From Flavobacterium aquicola (GTDB taxonomy: Bacteria; Bacteroidota; Bacteroidia; Flavobacteriales; Flavobacteriaceae): DNA of 64,000 nucleotides. The stretch covers positions 62,001 through 126,000 of the forward strand of contig NZ_QUNI01000001.1 in NCBI RefSeq assembly GCF_003385115.1. Direction: 5' to 3'. Below, one piece after another: positions 18,275 to 26,789 of this stretch (position 1 is its first letter; every line of letters begins with the position of its first letter). Below the pieces are notes generated by a model, which saw only the letters and a list, made by a program, of their open reading frames with translations, did not search any database and was not told where the DNA came from. A program made the position numbers and the translations under genes.

Positions 18275-19016
18275 CTCTCAATTCTTTTCCCGTTAATGAA
18301 ATAAAAACATCTTCTAGATTTCTAGCATTGCCGGTAGCCGCAATTAAATCCTTGGGTGTCCCCTGACTATAAATTATTCCTCTGTCGACTATGGCAATAT
18401 GAGTGCAAAAATCCTGCGCTTCGGATAAATGATGCGAAGTATAAATTATGGTTGTGCCCTTTTTATTAAGTTCCTTGAGATAGTCAATAATTACATTTTT
18501 TGAATGTACATCGACTCCTACTGTAGGTTCGTCAAGAAAAAGTACTTTAGGATTGTGTAATATCCCAGCAATCAAATTGACACGGCGTTTCATTCCACCC
18601 GAAAAAGTCTCAATACGTTTGTCGGCAAATTTTAGTAATCCCAAAAGATCAAGACTATCAATCACTTTTTCTTTTAGAACAGCACCTTTCAGTCCATACA
18701 TGCTTCCAAAATACATTAAATTTTCTCTGGCAGTCAAAGTTGGATATAAAGCATATTCCTGCGGAACAACACCCATCCTATTCTTTATTTCATTAGCATT
18801 GGCAGCATAATTTAATCCATCAATTGTAAAAGATCCTGAAGTAGGTTTTACCAAACCGCAAAGAATCGAAATCAATGTTGTTTTCCCTGCTCCGTTTGGC
18901 CCAAGCAATCCAAAAATATCTCCTTCGCTTATATCCATAGAGAAATCATTCAATGAATACATTTCGGCATCATTGTATAATTTCGACAGATGTGATATTT
19001 CGATAATTGGTTTCAA
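18264..19016 (-). CDS. ABC transporter ATP-binding protein
   Basis: The 250-residue ATPase has Walker A (GPNGAGKTT), the Q-loop (VVPQEYALYPTL), signature FSGGMKRR, Walker B (VLFLDEPTVGVD) and the switch His in TSHHLSEA. The order and spacing are those of the ABC-2 drug/lipid exporter ATPase group. It partners with the permease that overlaps it by 11 bases. It starts 11 bases downstream of the BtrH-like gene. Confidence 0.95.
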   Translation of the reverse strand: MKPIIEISHLSKLYNDAEMYSLNDFSMDISEGDIFGLLGPNGAGKTTLISILCGLVKPTSGSFTIDGLNYAANANEIKNRMGVVPQEYALYPTLTARENLMYFGSMYGLKGAVLKEKVIDSLDLLGLLKFADKRIETFSGGMKRRVNLIAGILHNPKVLFLDEPTVGVDVHSKNVIIDYLKELNKKGTTIIYTSHHLSEAQDFCTHIAIVDRGIIYSQGTPKDLIAATGNARNLEDVFISLTGKELRDAI

Positions 19017-19027
19017 TATGATTTTAT

Positions 19028-20026
19028 TTAGCTTATTGCTCTCTTTAATTTCTTAAAAAACACTTCTTCTTTATCAGCAATACCTAAAAGTTGATCGGAA
19101 AGTAAATTATAAACATCCACTTTCGTGCTTCTATTTTTATAAACCCGTGAAGCTTCGACAGCAAAATCTCTCCATAAATCTCCAATAGCGGTCATTTCCA
19201 GCGACAGTTTTTGCAATTCGTCATTATTCAGAATAACTGCAGCTTCCTGCAAAAAAGCAGCATATATAAATCTAAAACCACCACCGCCAGTTCCGATTTC
19301 TTCCTGCATTCTGACAATTTGTGCCAAATAATGATTGGCTTTTTTTGTCCCTTCTTTCACTGGCCATTTTTTAATTAGCCTAGCCACAAGCCGAATACCA
19401 CGAACACCAATTATTGGCATTGGCGCAAGCATATCCCGACAGGTATTTTTTATTCCTTTTATAATAGCTCCTTTCAAATCTACATTCGCAGGAACTTGAA
19501 TAGGATAATACATCTGACCTCTTGGTGCAAAAGCTCCTTTGGCAAAACGCACTTTTTTCAACTCATCATGAGTTAGTGTAGTTACATTTTCCATAACAGG
19601 ATCACTAATTAGATAATCAGTTTCTGTTTTTCCATAAACCACCAAATTATGAGCGTTGAAATGAAAACGATATTCGTCTGGAAAATAAGTTAAATTATAA
19701 ACACCGACCTGTAATCCTGAAGGAATATTATTTTTTAAATTTTCGTCTAATGCTTTAATGGCATTAGCTTCGCTGGAAAATTTTTGTCTTTTAATTTTCA
19801 AGCCTAAACGTTTCGCCAGTCTATTAAAAATTTGTCCTGGCATAGGTCTGTAACTTATTGCAGGAGCATAATTTACCTTTAAAAATGGAAGATAAACGAA
19901 GAAAAGTCCCGAACCAATTCCGAAAACCATTGGTTCGCTAATATTCAATCCGTTATGTTTTAACAAATTGGAAGCCACTCCGTTTTCACAATGAGCAGAT
20001 TGATGATGTGTAAAATTCGTCTCCAT
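19028..20026 (-). CDS. BtrH-like acyltransferase (BtrH_N plus DUF4872)
   Basis: The 332-residue protein begins HHQSAHCENGVASNLLKHNG, the start of the BtrH N-terminal domain with a conserved Cys that resembles a papain-like nucleophile. A His lies in the Asn-His-rich FHFNAHNLVVYG segment, and a DUF4872-like helical C-terminus follows. In butirosin biosynthesis BtrH transfers an acyl group from an ACP to an acceptor. Here it could move the polyene acid from ACP to the dialkylresorcinol, the ester-forming step of flexirubin synthesis (inference). Its stop overlaps no gene, and its start shares a base with the small gene at 20026. Confidence 0.8.
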   Translation of the reverse strand: METNFTHHQSAHCENGVASNLLKHNGLNISEPMVFGIGSGLFFVYLPFLKVNYAPAISYRPMPGQIFNRLAKRLGLKIKRQKFSSEANAIKALDENLKNNIPSGLQVGVYNLTYFPDEYRFHFNAHNLVVYGKTETDYLISDPVMENVTTLTHDELKKVRFAKGAFAPRGQMYYPIQVPANVDLKGAIIKGIKNTCRDMLAPMPIIGVRGIRLVARLIKKWPVKEGTKKANHYLAQIVRMQEEIGTGGGGFRFIYAAFLQEAAVILNNDELQKLSLEMTAIGDLWRDFAVEASRVYKNRSTKVDVYNLLSDQLLGIADKEEVFFKKLKRAIS

Positions 20027-20430
20027 TAATTTACTTTAAAGTTTTTCAATTCTTCTACAGTTATATTAAATGCATCTGAATATTTTTTTAATATTTTATC
20101 ACTCAATCCTGCAAAAACTTTAGGCTTAAAGTGTCTTTTAACGCGCCATTGCCACATTCCTACATAACTGGAAAGTACTCCAATATCCATTCTGCAGAAC
20201 TCCATATAATAACTAATAGGACTTATTTCGTTGTTTACTACTTGAGCTTTGGCAATAGCAATTCGCTCGCTAATTTCTTCAATCGAATTAGAAAGAGCAA
20301 TACTTTTTGGTTCCCAACCCGAACTTAAGGCCGTTGTATATTTGCCGTTTTCATCCGTAGCATAAACCAGTTCTTTCAGGTCTGTTCTGGAAAGATTGCC
20401 TTGATCCTGAGGTACATCTTCTTTTTTCAT
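20026..20430 (-). CDS. Small conserved protein, unknown function
   Basis: The protein has 134 residues with no signal peptide and no membrane segment. Helical content appears high, with a Trp-rich middle (YVGMWQWRVKRHFKP) and a C-terminus that looks like a helix-turn-helix-like tail (LKKYSDAFNITVEELKNF). It overlaps the BtrH-like gene by one base, so it is probably a co-translated partner. I cannot name a family. The last 30 residues resemble the end of Xre-like domains, but no full HTH is visible. Confidence 0.68.
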   Translation of the reverse strand: MKKEDVPQDQGNLSRTDLKELVYATDENGKYTTALSSGWEPKSIALSNSIEEISERIAIAKAQVVNNEISPISYYMEFCRMDIGVLSSYVGMWQWRVKRHFKPKVFAGLSDKILKKYSDAFNITVEELKNFKVN

Positions 20431-20439
20431 CTTCTTTCT

Positions 20440-20910
20440 CTAGGAATTATTATTTTGAATAAACAACGTAATTTCTCCTTCTAACAACATTTCGTCTCCC
20501 TTGAAAGTTTTGCATTTTATAGTACATAAACTGTATGAATCCGAAATAAATTTCGAAATTAACACTGCTTTAGTAACAAGAGTTGAATTAACTTTTGGCA
20601 GTGAGTATATTTTTAAGGTTTTAATTCCGCTAATAAAGCCAATCACATTTGCTCCTGTCTTATCATTATTATTTTCATCAACAAAGTAATCTTTGGCTAC
20701 AATCATCGAACAGGTTTGCGCCATATTTTCTATCAAACCCGATTCTGTAAAAAAGTCATTCTTTAGAAATATATTTTCTGTTTTAATTTCAAAAACCGTG
20801 TCTACTTTTTCATCATCAATCTCTAAAATAAAATCTACCATCAGCATGGGAGCACGATGAGGCAAATAATGGTTACTATTTATATGTTTTGATGTTTCTT
20901 TCTTATTCAC
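20440..20910 (-). CDS. ApeP-like hot-dog dehydratase subunit A
   Basis: The protein has 156 residues with the FabZ/FabA-type opening YLPHRAPMLMVDFILEI. The central helix reads FFTESGLIENMAQT: the catalytic Glu position (E in ENMAQ) is kept, but the GHFPG histidine motif of FabZ is absent. This is the arrangement of ApeP-type subunits, which pair with a His-carrying ApeI-type subunit. The only GHFPG protein in the cluster is at 8521, about 11.5 kb away. It is 9 bases from each neighbouring gene. Confidence 0.8.
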   Translation of the reverse strand: MNKKETSKHINSNHYLPHRAPMLMVDFILEIDDEKVDTVFEIKTENIFLKNDFFTESGLIENMAQTCSMIVAKDYFVDENNNDKTGANVIGFISGIKTLKIYSLPKVNSTLVTKAVLISKFISDSYSLCTIKCKTFKGDEMLLEGEITLFIQNNNS

Positions 20911-20919
20911 TGTTTTTAA

Positions 20920-21360
20920 TTATTTAGCCAAAACAGTTTTCATCTGTCCTTTGGCTATTTCTACATTGTTCAATTTACTAACAACATCTACCAAAGTAAC
21001 TCCTCCAAATTCCTGTATAATAGTAACTGTTGTCCTTATTTCGTCATGAAGTTTGGGAAGCACTTTTATTTCCAATTTATTTATGGAGCCAATATAACCA
21101 GTGGGAGCTTGTTCCTTTCTTAGGTAAAATTGATATCCTGTATGCAAAGCTACAGACTGTGCCATGTGTTCTATAATCCCCGATTCTACAAAAGAATCAT
21201 CTTTCAAAAAAACAGCATCATTCTGAATGGTAAACCCAGACACCAATTCATTTTCAGAATAATAATACAAAGTATCCACCATTACAAACGGTTTTTTTTG
21301 GGGAATTAAAGTCTCCACAAAATCTTTGTTTCCTATTGGGTCATTAGTTGTCATTAACAA
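20920..21360 (-). CDS. ApeP-like hot-dog dehydratase subunit B
   Basis: This 146-residue hot-dog protein is related to the one at 20440. It opens LIPQKKPFVMVDTLYYY and has the helix SFVESGIIEHMAQS with the Glu kept and no GHFPG His. It lies directly downstream of darB (7-base overlap), so it may serve the dialkylresorcinol branch, while its neighbour serves the polyene branch. Alternatively the two form a dimer with each other. Without the His neither homodimer is expected to work like FabZ. Confidence 0.8.
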   Translation of the reverse strand: MLMTTNDPIGNKDFVETLIPQKKPFVMVDTLYYYSENELVSGFTIQNDAVFLKDDSFVESGIIEHMAQSVALHTGYQFYLRKEQAPTGYIGSINKLEIKVLPKLHDEIRTTVTIIQEFGGVTLVDVVSKLNNVEIAKGQMKTVLAK

Positions 21361-22487
21361 ACCGTTAAATAAGCATAAGCATATGAAAAACGAGCACTTT
21401 CAGGTACAGACAAAAGAATTTTATCTCCTATTTTTAGTTTACTCGAATTCATTAATTCTTCTAAAGCCAAATAAATTGAAGCTGAACCAACATTTCCGAC
21501 ATTGGCTAAATTCATAAACCATTTTTCCATTGGTATAATCATTCCTTTTTCTGCTAAAGATTTACTTAAACCTTCCACAAAAAAATAGGAAGAAACGTGA
21601 GGCAAAAAGAAATTGATTTGGTCGGCTGTAACATTATTTTTGGATAAAGCTTCGGCCATGCTTTCCGCTCCTTTAACTAAAATAAATTCATCTAATAACT
21701 TAACATCCTGTTTTACAGAAAATATAGATTCCTTAAGCCATTGATTAGGATCATAATCACTCCATGCTTTTATTTCTCCATTTTCTAATTTATCTCCCCC
21801 CGTATACATACATGTTTCAAGTTCGTAGGCATAGGAATAAGCTTCCATCCATTCAATTTTCAAAGAGATATTGTCATTTGGTTTATTTTCTAATAAAAAA
21901 GCTCCAGCGCCATCAGATAACATCCACCTTAAAAAATCTTTTTTGAAAGCTAATATAGGATGTTCTTTCAGATTCTTTAAATTCACAACTTCACTTTCAT
22001 ACTTATTGGATGACAGCCATGATGAAGCTTTTTCTGAACCGGAACAAACAGCGTTTTTTGTATTACCAGATTTTACAGAAAGAAAACCAAATTTCAAAGC
22101 ATTCATACCTGAACAACAAACACCAGCTGATGAATTGAGTTCAAGATTTTTATTTTTTAATAAACCATGTACCATTGATGCATGCGAAGGAACTAGTACA
22201 TCTGGTGTTGTAGTACCACAAGAAAGCAATTCCATATCCTGAGCAGTAAAATTATCATCAAATAGTCCCTGAATAGCAATATTGGTTAATTCGGCATTAT
22301 TATGAGTGCTTTTTCCATTTTTATCTAATGCATAATAACGGCTTACAATCTTATTATTTCTTAATATTAACCTTCTGGCTTTGGATGCGGTTTCGTTTAT
22401 CAATCCCAAATGCAATTCCATTTCATCATTAGAAACAGCTTCATTTGGCAAGCACTTTGCCGCTTTTGTAATATATACATCAAACAT
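21354..22487 (-). CDS. darB: DarB-like ketosynthase (KAS III type), dialkylresorcinol synthesis
   Basis: The 377-residue thiolase-fold protein of KAS III type has nucleophile Cys in GVCCSGMNALKFG, His in FFLPHVSSYFF and Asn in MNLANVGNVGSASI. DarB condenses a beta-ketoacyl thioester with an alpha,beta-unsaturated acyl thioester, and the product is cyclised and aromatised with DarA to a 2,5-dialkylresorcinol. The adjacent DarA gene 5 bases upstream makes the assignment firm. Such darA-darB pairs are diagnostic of flexirubin clusters in Bacteroidota. Confidence 0.9.
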   Translation of the reverse strand: MFDVYITKAAKCLPNEAVSNDEMELHLGLINETASKARRLILRNNKIVSRYYALDKNGKSTHNNAELTNIAIQGLFDDNFTAQDMELLSCGTTTPDVLVPSHASMVHGLLKNKNLELNSSAGVCCSGMNALKFGFLSVKSGNTKNAVCSGSEKASSWLSSNKYESEVVNLKNLKEHPILAFKKDFLRWMLSDGAGAFLLENKPNDNISLKIEWMEAYSYAYELETCMYTGGDKLENGEIKAWSDYDPNQWLKESIFSVKQDVKLLDEFILVKGAESMAEALSKNNVTADQINFFLPHVSSYFFVEGLSKSLAEKGMIIPMEKWFMNLANVGNVGSASIYLALEELMNSSKLKIGDKILLSVPESARFSYAYAYLTVC

Positions 22488-22492
22488 ATAAT

Positions 22493-23398
22493 CTAATTTA
22501 CCCCTTTATAATATTCTAATTCCTGCTTTATTTTTTTTATTTTCAATGGATACGTAAGAACGTGTAATATATAAACTATTGGCGAAACTAGCCATATAGC
22601 CACTATTAAATACATTTTAAATATTTTTGTCCAAAGTTTTCTAGACTCACCTTTCTTTATAAGGAAATTAGACCATTTTGAAAAAATCTTATTAGCTGTT
22701 TTATCAACTTTAACCAAATATGAACTAATTTTTACGGCATCAATCTGAACTAACTTTGATTGTAAATGATCTAAATCATTCTCCTTAAAACTCGACAGAA
22801 TTGCATCACCGAATTTTGTTGATTCATTAATATCTTTATCTGAAACTCCAGGTAATGGAAAAATTCCAAGATATTTTTTTTTCACTCCAGAAAACATCCA
22901 CTCAACAATTGTAATCACACTTATTAAATTCCCTACTCTATCTACTAAAGCCACATTCCCTTTTAATAAAGCATTATTTTGTTTCAATAAGACTTTGACT
23001 TTTTCTTGAGCCATAAACCACATATTTCTTGAACCATTTATGGTTACCACTGGAGTATTATTAAATAACGTTTTGGCTTCAGAACTTTTCAAAAAGGAAT
23101 TTATAGGAATTGAAGGCGTTAAATACCAAACTTGATAATTCAAAAGAATCAAATCAAACTTCATTTCCATTATCTCATTTGGAACGGATTTAATAGGAGC
23201 GGGAATTTGCAAAAAAGATTCTGGAAAAGCATTAAAAAAAGCATCATTATTCCAAGGAAATGGAAATGACTCCTCCATTTTAATTTCATGAAACACAACA
23301 TTTATGTTTTCAGAATTTAAAAATGGTTTTGCTATATTTCTAGCAATATTTTCTAATTGTCCTGACTGAGAATAATAGATTACAAGGACATTTTTCAT
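22493..23398 (-). CDS. darA: DarA-like dialkylresorcinol condensing enzyme
   Basis: The protein has 301 residues. The N-terminus is flavodoxin-like (NVLVIYYSQSGQLENIARN), followed by the characteristic ESFPFPWNNDAFFNAFPESF segment. The C-terminal part contains a hydrophobic stretch (MYLIVAIWLVSPIVYILHVL) that may associate with membrane. This matches the DarA family annotated as dialkylrecorsinol condensing enzyme, which cyclises and aromatises the DarB product. About 190 bases of non-coding DNA separate it from the upstream acyltransferase gene, so a secondary promoter may drive darA-darB. Confidence 0.9.
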   Translation of the reverse strand: MKNVLVIYYSQSGQLENIARNIAKPFLNSENINVVFHEIKMEESFPFPWNNDAFFNAFPESFLQIPAPIKSVPNEIMEMKFDLILLNYQVWYLTPSIPINSFLKSSEAKTLFNNTPVVTINGSRNMWFMAQEKVKVLLKQNNALLKGNVALVDRVGNLISVITIVEWMFSGVKKKYLGIFPLPGVSDKDINESTKFGDAILSSFKENDLDHLQSKLVQIDAVKISSYLVKVDKTANKIFSKWSNFLIKKGESRKLWTKIFKMYLIVAIWLVSPIVYILHVLTYPLKIKKIKQELEYYKGVN

Positions 23399-23591
23399 TG
23401 AAGTTTTTTTTAGAGAAAACGAATTTAAACCAAAATTCTAATTAAAACCAATTGTCACTTATATCTTTCCAAAAAAAAGCAACTTATTTTTTAAAATACT
23501 TAACAAAATATTAATAATCAATAGATTAAAAAAGCAATCTAATTATCAAAAAATAAGTACTATTTTTTCCTTGTTTAATTTCTATATCTCA
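23399..23591. other. Non-coding gap inside the pigment operon upstream of darA
   Basis: This 193-base AT-rich gap is the longest within the minus-strand pigment gene run. It contains a small inverted repeat (TAGATT with AATCTA) near 23522-23541 and runs of T on the coding strand. It could hold an internal promoter for darA-darB or a processing site. No consensus -7/-33 pair was found. Confidence 0.4.
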
Positions 23592-24473
23592 TTATTTATC
23601 TAGCTGATTCCAAAAATCGAAGTAATTAAACCATTGCAGTGGATACTTTTTTACCATACCTTCAACACTTTGGGTATATTCTTTTAGCAATCCCTTTTCA
23701 TCACGGTGTTTTACTTTGGCTTCTCTAGTGTACAGATGGTAATGCAGATTTGGTTCTTTCATTACGTAAACAAAAAGAACAGGCACCTTTAATCTAGACG
23801 CAATAAGAAATGGACCTGCAGGAAAAAGTGCTTCCTGATCCAGTAATTTTTCATTCAACGATTTTGCACCCTCAAAATAACGATCACCAGTAAAACAAAC
23901 TAATTCATTTCTGGCAAGAGCGGAGTTAATTTCGAAAATATGAGACAAATCGTCACTGATTAGTATAAAATTGATTCTTGGTTTATCAGTAATACTTTCA
24001 AGATATTTTTTTATTGCAGAATGCTCTAAATCGGTAGTAACTAAATTTATTTGCAGATTAAAATCAACTTCGCTAAAAAAATGTTCGGCTATCTCAAAAT
24101 TTCCAATGTGGGCACTAATTAATACGCCACCTTTTTTTTCTTTTAACAACTTTATAATGAATTCCTTGCCGTCATGCTCGTAAGTAAACTTATCCTTTAG
24201 ACCAGCACCAATTGCAATTTTATCAATAATGGTTTGTCCAAAAGTATAATAACTTCTAAAAACCATCGTTTTTGATTTAAAATACGAATACCCCAATCTT
24301 TTTCTGAAATAATAAAAGATTGAGGCATTGCTTTTTTTCAGGAAAATAAAATAATACGCTGCTACAAAATAAAGTACAAAATATGCCGATTTTACTCCAA
24401 TTTTATTAATGAAGAAAACAAAAATTTTGTATCCAAGAACAGTGCCTTTGGATTTTCCATCCCACTGACTCAT
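23592..24473 (-). CDS. LpxL/HtrB-like lysophospholipid acyltransferase
   Basis: The 293-residue protein has an N-terminal membrane helix (VKSAYFVLYFVAAYYFIFL) and the acyltransferase box GVLISAHIGNFEIAE, an HX4E motif instead of HX4D, as in LpxL/HtrB-type enzymes. The segment VCFTGDRYFEGAK and the C-terminal YPLQWFNYFDFW are further family hallmarks. In pigment clusters it is proposed to join acyl-ACP to a lipid or resorcinol acceptor. The opening MSQWDGKSKGTVLGYKIF is characteristic of the cluster-associated subgroup. It is 4 bases from the ACP gene. Confidence 0.88.
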   Translation of the reverse strand: MSQWDGKSKGTVLGYKIFVFFINKIGVKSAYFVLYFVAAYYFIFLKKSNASIFYYFRKRLGYSYFKSKTMVFRSYYTFGQTIIDKIAIGAGLKDKFTYEHDGKEFIIKLLKEKKGGVLISAHIGNFEIAEHFFSEVDFNLQINLVTTDLEHSAIKKYLESITDKPRINFILISDDLSHIFEINSALARNELVCFTGDRYFEGAKSLNEKLLDQEALFPAGPFLIASRLKVPVLFVYVMKEPNLHYHLYTREAKVKHRDEKGLLKEYTQSVEGMVKKYPLQWFNYFDFWNQLDK

Positions 24474-24477
24474 TAAA

Positions 24478-24729
24478 TTAAGCCTTTGATTTAATTTTAT
24501 TTTCTATAAGATCATAAAAACTTTTAAATGTATCTATTCCTACAAAATCTCCTTCAACTAATTTTACTCCAAAGTTTGATTCGATAGATACAACAAGGTC
24601 TACATAGTCCAAACTATCCAGTCCCAAAGTGTCTTTTAAATTTGCTTCAAACTGGATATCATCGCTATCCACCTCAAATTCATCAATTAAAAACCCATTT
24701 ACTCTCTCAATAATTGCTTCTTTATTCAT
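24478..24729 (-). CDS. Acyl carrier protein
   Basis: The 83-residue acidic carrier protein has its phosphopantetheine Ser in LGLDSLDYVDLVV. It overlaps the KS at 24722 by 8 bases and is followed at 4 bases by the LpxL-like acyltransferase, so KS, ACP and acyltransferase form a translational unit. It is the second ACP in the cluster (see 14555). Confidence 0.93.
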   Translation of the reverse strand: MNKEAIIERVNGFLIDEFEVDSDDIQFEANLKDTLGLDSLDYVDLVVSIESNFGVKLVEGDFVGIDTFKSFYDLIENKIKSKA

Positions 24730-25957
24730 TACTTTTTTTATACTTTTTAACTACTAATGCGGAATTTGTACCTCCAAAACCGAAGGAATTCGACAAAAAT
24801 ATATCAATTTTTTTATTTAATGTAGTTTTCACTAAATTTAATTTTGCAGCATCCTCATCTGGAGTTTCCAAATTAATATTTGGTGCTATAAAATCATTCT
24901 GCATCATCAAAATAGAATAAATTACCTCACTGGCTCCCGCCATCCAGCATTCGTGTCCAGTCATTGATTTTGTTGAACTAACATAAGGATTATTCTCTCC
25001 AAAAACTTCAAAAATAGCCTTTGCTTCATTATCATCTCCCACTGGAGTAGATGTCGCATGCGCATTAATATAATCTACTTCATTTGACTTTATTCCCGCA
25101 TCATTCAAGGCTCTCTGCATCGCTGTAGAAGGCCCTTCAACATTAGGAGTAGAGATATGGCCTCCATTAGATGAAAATCCATAACCAATTACTTCAGCCA
25201 AAATAGCAGCACCTCTTTTTATTGCCGAATCATAAGACTCCAAAACCAAAGTGGCAGCACCACCGCTTGGAATTAATCCATCGCGATTGGCATCAAAGGG
25301 TCTTGAAGCTCTCGTTGGCTCATTTTCCCTTCCAGAAAAAACACCCAAACCATCAAAACTACTCATAGCATATTTATTAATCTCCTGAGCTCCACCACAA
25401 ATAATTAAATCCTGAAAACCACTCTTGATCAAAAAGTATGCCATTCCGATAGAATGTGAGCCACTGGCACAAGCTGCGCTGATTGTCAAGTTAATCCCTC
25501 TTAACTTAAATATTGTCGAAAGATTCATCGTAACGGTTGAATTCATAGACTTAAAAATAGCTCCTGAACCGATTAGCGCCGTATCTTTTTTTTCCCTGAT
25601 AATGTCTGTCGCTTCAATAATAGCTTTGGATACACTATCATTACCATACATAATACCGACTTCATTTTTTTCAAAAAATTCATCATCAATATTAGCATTT
25701 TTTAAAGCCTCGATAGTTGCCATATATGCATATTCGGTTTCCTCTCCAAGACTTATTCTTTGTCTTCTGGAAAGTAAATTTTTTAAATCCGGTTTAGGAA
25801 CGGTACCCGTCAAAGCTGATCTAAAACCAAATTCCTTGCGTTCTGGATCAAATACAATTCCAGACTTTCCTTCAAATAAAGAATCTTTTACTTCATCAAG
25901 CGAAGTTCCAATACAGGAATAAATTCCCATTCCTGTTATGACTACTCTATTATTCAT
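24722..25957 (-). CDS. Beta-ketoacyl-ACP synthase (FabF/FabB-like)
   Basis: The 411-residue ketosynthase is of full length, with Cys in SAACASGSHSIGMA, His in NAHATSTPVGD and His in MTGHECWMAGASE. The motif GHECWMAGASE resembles FabB-like and ApeR-type enzymes more than FabF. It heads the block FabG, KS, ACP, acyltransferase and probably initiates or elongates the polyene on the adjacent ACP. It is 15 bases downstream of fabG. Confidence 0.92.
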   Translation of the reverse strand: MNNRVVITGMGIYSCIGTSLDEVKDSLFEGKSGIVFDPERKEFGFRSALTGTVPKPDLKNLLSRRQRISLGEETEYAYMATIEALKNANIDDEFFEKNEVGIMYGNDSVSKAIIEATDIIREKKDTALIGSGAIFKSMNSTVTMNLSTIFKLRGINLTISAACASGSHSIGMAYFLIKSGFQDLIICGGAQEINKYAMSSFDGLGVFSGRENEPTRASRPFDANRDGLIPSGGAATLVLESYDSAIKRGAAILAEVIGYGFSSNGGHISTPNVEGPSTAMQRALNDAGIKSNEVDYINAHATSTPVGDDNEAKAIFEVFGENNPYVSSTKSMTGHECWMAGASEVIYSILMMQNDFIAPNINLETPDEDAAKLNLVKTTLNKKIDIFLSNSFGFGGTNSALVVKKYKKSNE

Positions 25958-25972
25958 TGATACCTTTTATTT

Positions 25973-26704
25973 TTATGAATAAATTCCACCATTAATATTA
26001 ATCACTTCACCAGTAATATAACTGGCTTTCTTGGAAACAAGAAAACTAACCAAATCCGCTACTTCATCAGCTTCTCCAAAACGATTTAATGGCACCATTT
26101 TTATTAATTCTGTTTCATCAAGTCCGCTGGTCATATCCGTTTTTATAAAACCTGGAGCAACGGCATTTACAGTAATATTTCTTTTGGCAATTTCTTGTGC
26201 CAAAGCTTTGGTCGCTCCTATTATTGCACCCTTGGCTGCCGAATAATTGGTTTGCCCTGCCGTTCCTTTTACTCCCGATAAAGACACCATATTTACAATG
26301 CGGCCATATTTATTACGAAGCATTTTTTGCATAAAAAAGTTAGTCACATTAAAAAAACCATTCAAACTGGTATTTATAACACTTGACCAATCCTCTTGGC
26401 TCATCCACATAAACAAACCATCTTTTGTAATTCCTGCATTGTTTACAATCACTTCGACAACCGCTTTTGGATTTGCTTCTTGCCATTGCATCAATACCGA
26501 TTGAACTTCGTTAAAATTGGCAACATCAAATTGCAGAATTTCTCCGGTAGCACCTTTTGCCACTACGGCTTCCAAGGTTTCTTCAGCAGCTTTTTTATTG
26601 GAATGGTAATTAATTAAAATATGATAATCACTATCCTCAGCTAATTTTTCACAAATAGCACTACCAATTCCTCTCGAACCTCCTGTTACCAATGCACACT
26701 TCAT
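25973..26704 (-). CDS. fabG: 3-oxoacyl-ACP reductase (FabG-like SDR)
   Basis: The 243-residue short-chain dehydrogenase has the cofactor motif TGGSRGIG (residues 7-14), NNAG, catalytic Ser in MVSLSGVKG, and YSAAK (Tyr and Lys four apart). NADPH preference is suggested by the Arg in the glycine motif and the NYHSNKK segment. It reduces 3-oxoacyl-ACP in each polyene extension cycle. It is the only ketoreductase in the cluster, as expected for aryl polyenes (ApeQ role). No enoyl reductase gene is present, which fits a fully conjugated product. Confidence 0.93.
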   Translation of the reverse strand: MKCALVTGGSRGIGSAICEKLAEDSDYHILINYHSNKKAAEETLEAVVAKGATGEILQFDVANFNEVQSVLMQWQEANPKAVVEVIVNNAGITKDGLFMWMSQEDWSSVINTSLNGFFNVTNFFMQKMLRNKYGRIVNMVSLSGVKGTAGQTNYSAAKGAIIGATKALAQEIAKRNITVNAVAPGFIKTDMTSGLDETELIKMVPLNRFGEADEVADLVSFLVSKKASYITGEVININGGIYS

Positions 26705-26789
26705 ATATAAATTTTAAATTGTAGATTTTAGATTGCTACGTCAATTAACCCTTTGGTTTCAGAAAGTAATTTTCAATCTAAAATTAAAA

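Noticed and set aside
25425..25922. A 165-codon plus-strand frame opposite the ketosynthase gene
   Set aside because: Long but fully antisense to a ketosynthase with all catalytic motifs; hydrophobic composition follows from the complementary codons.
26705..26789. Inverted repeat ATTTTAGATTG / CAATCTAAAAT before fabG
   Set aside because: An 11-bp AT-rich stem with a 38-base loop and no U-tract; could arise by chance in this composition.
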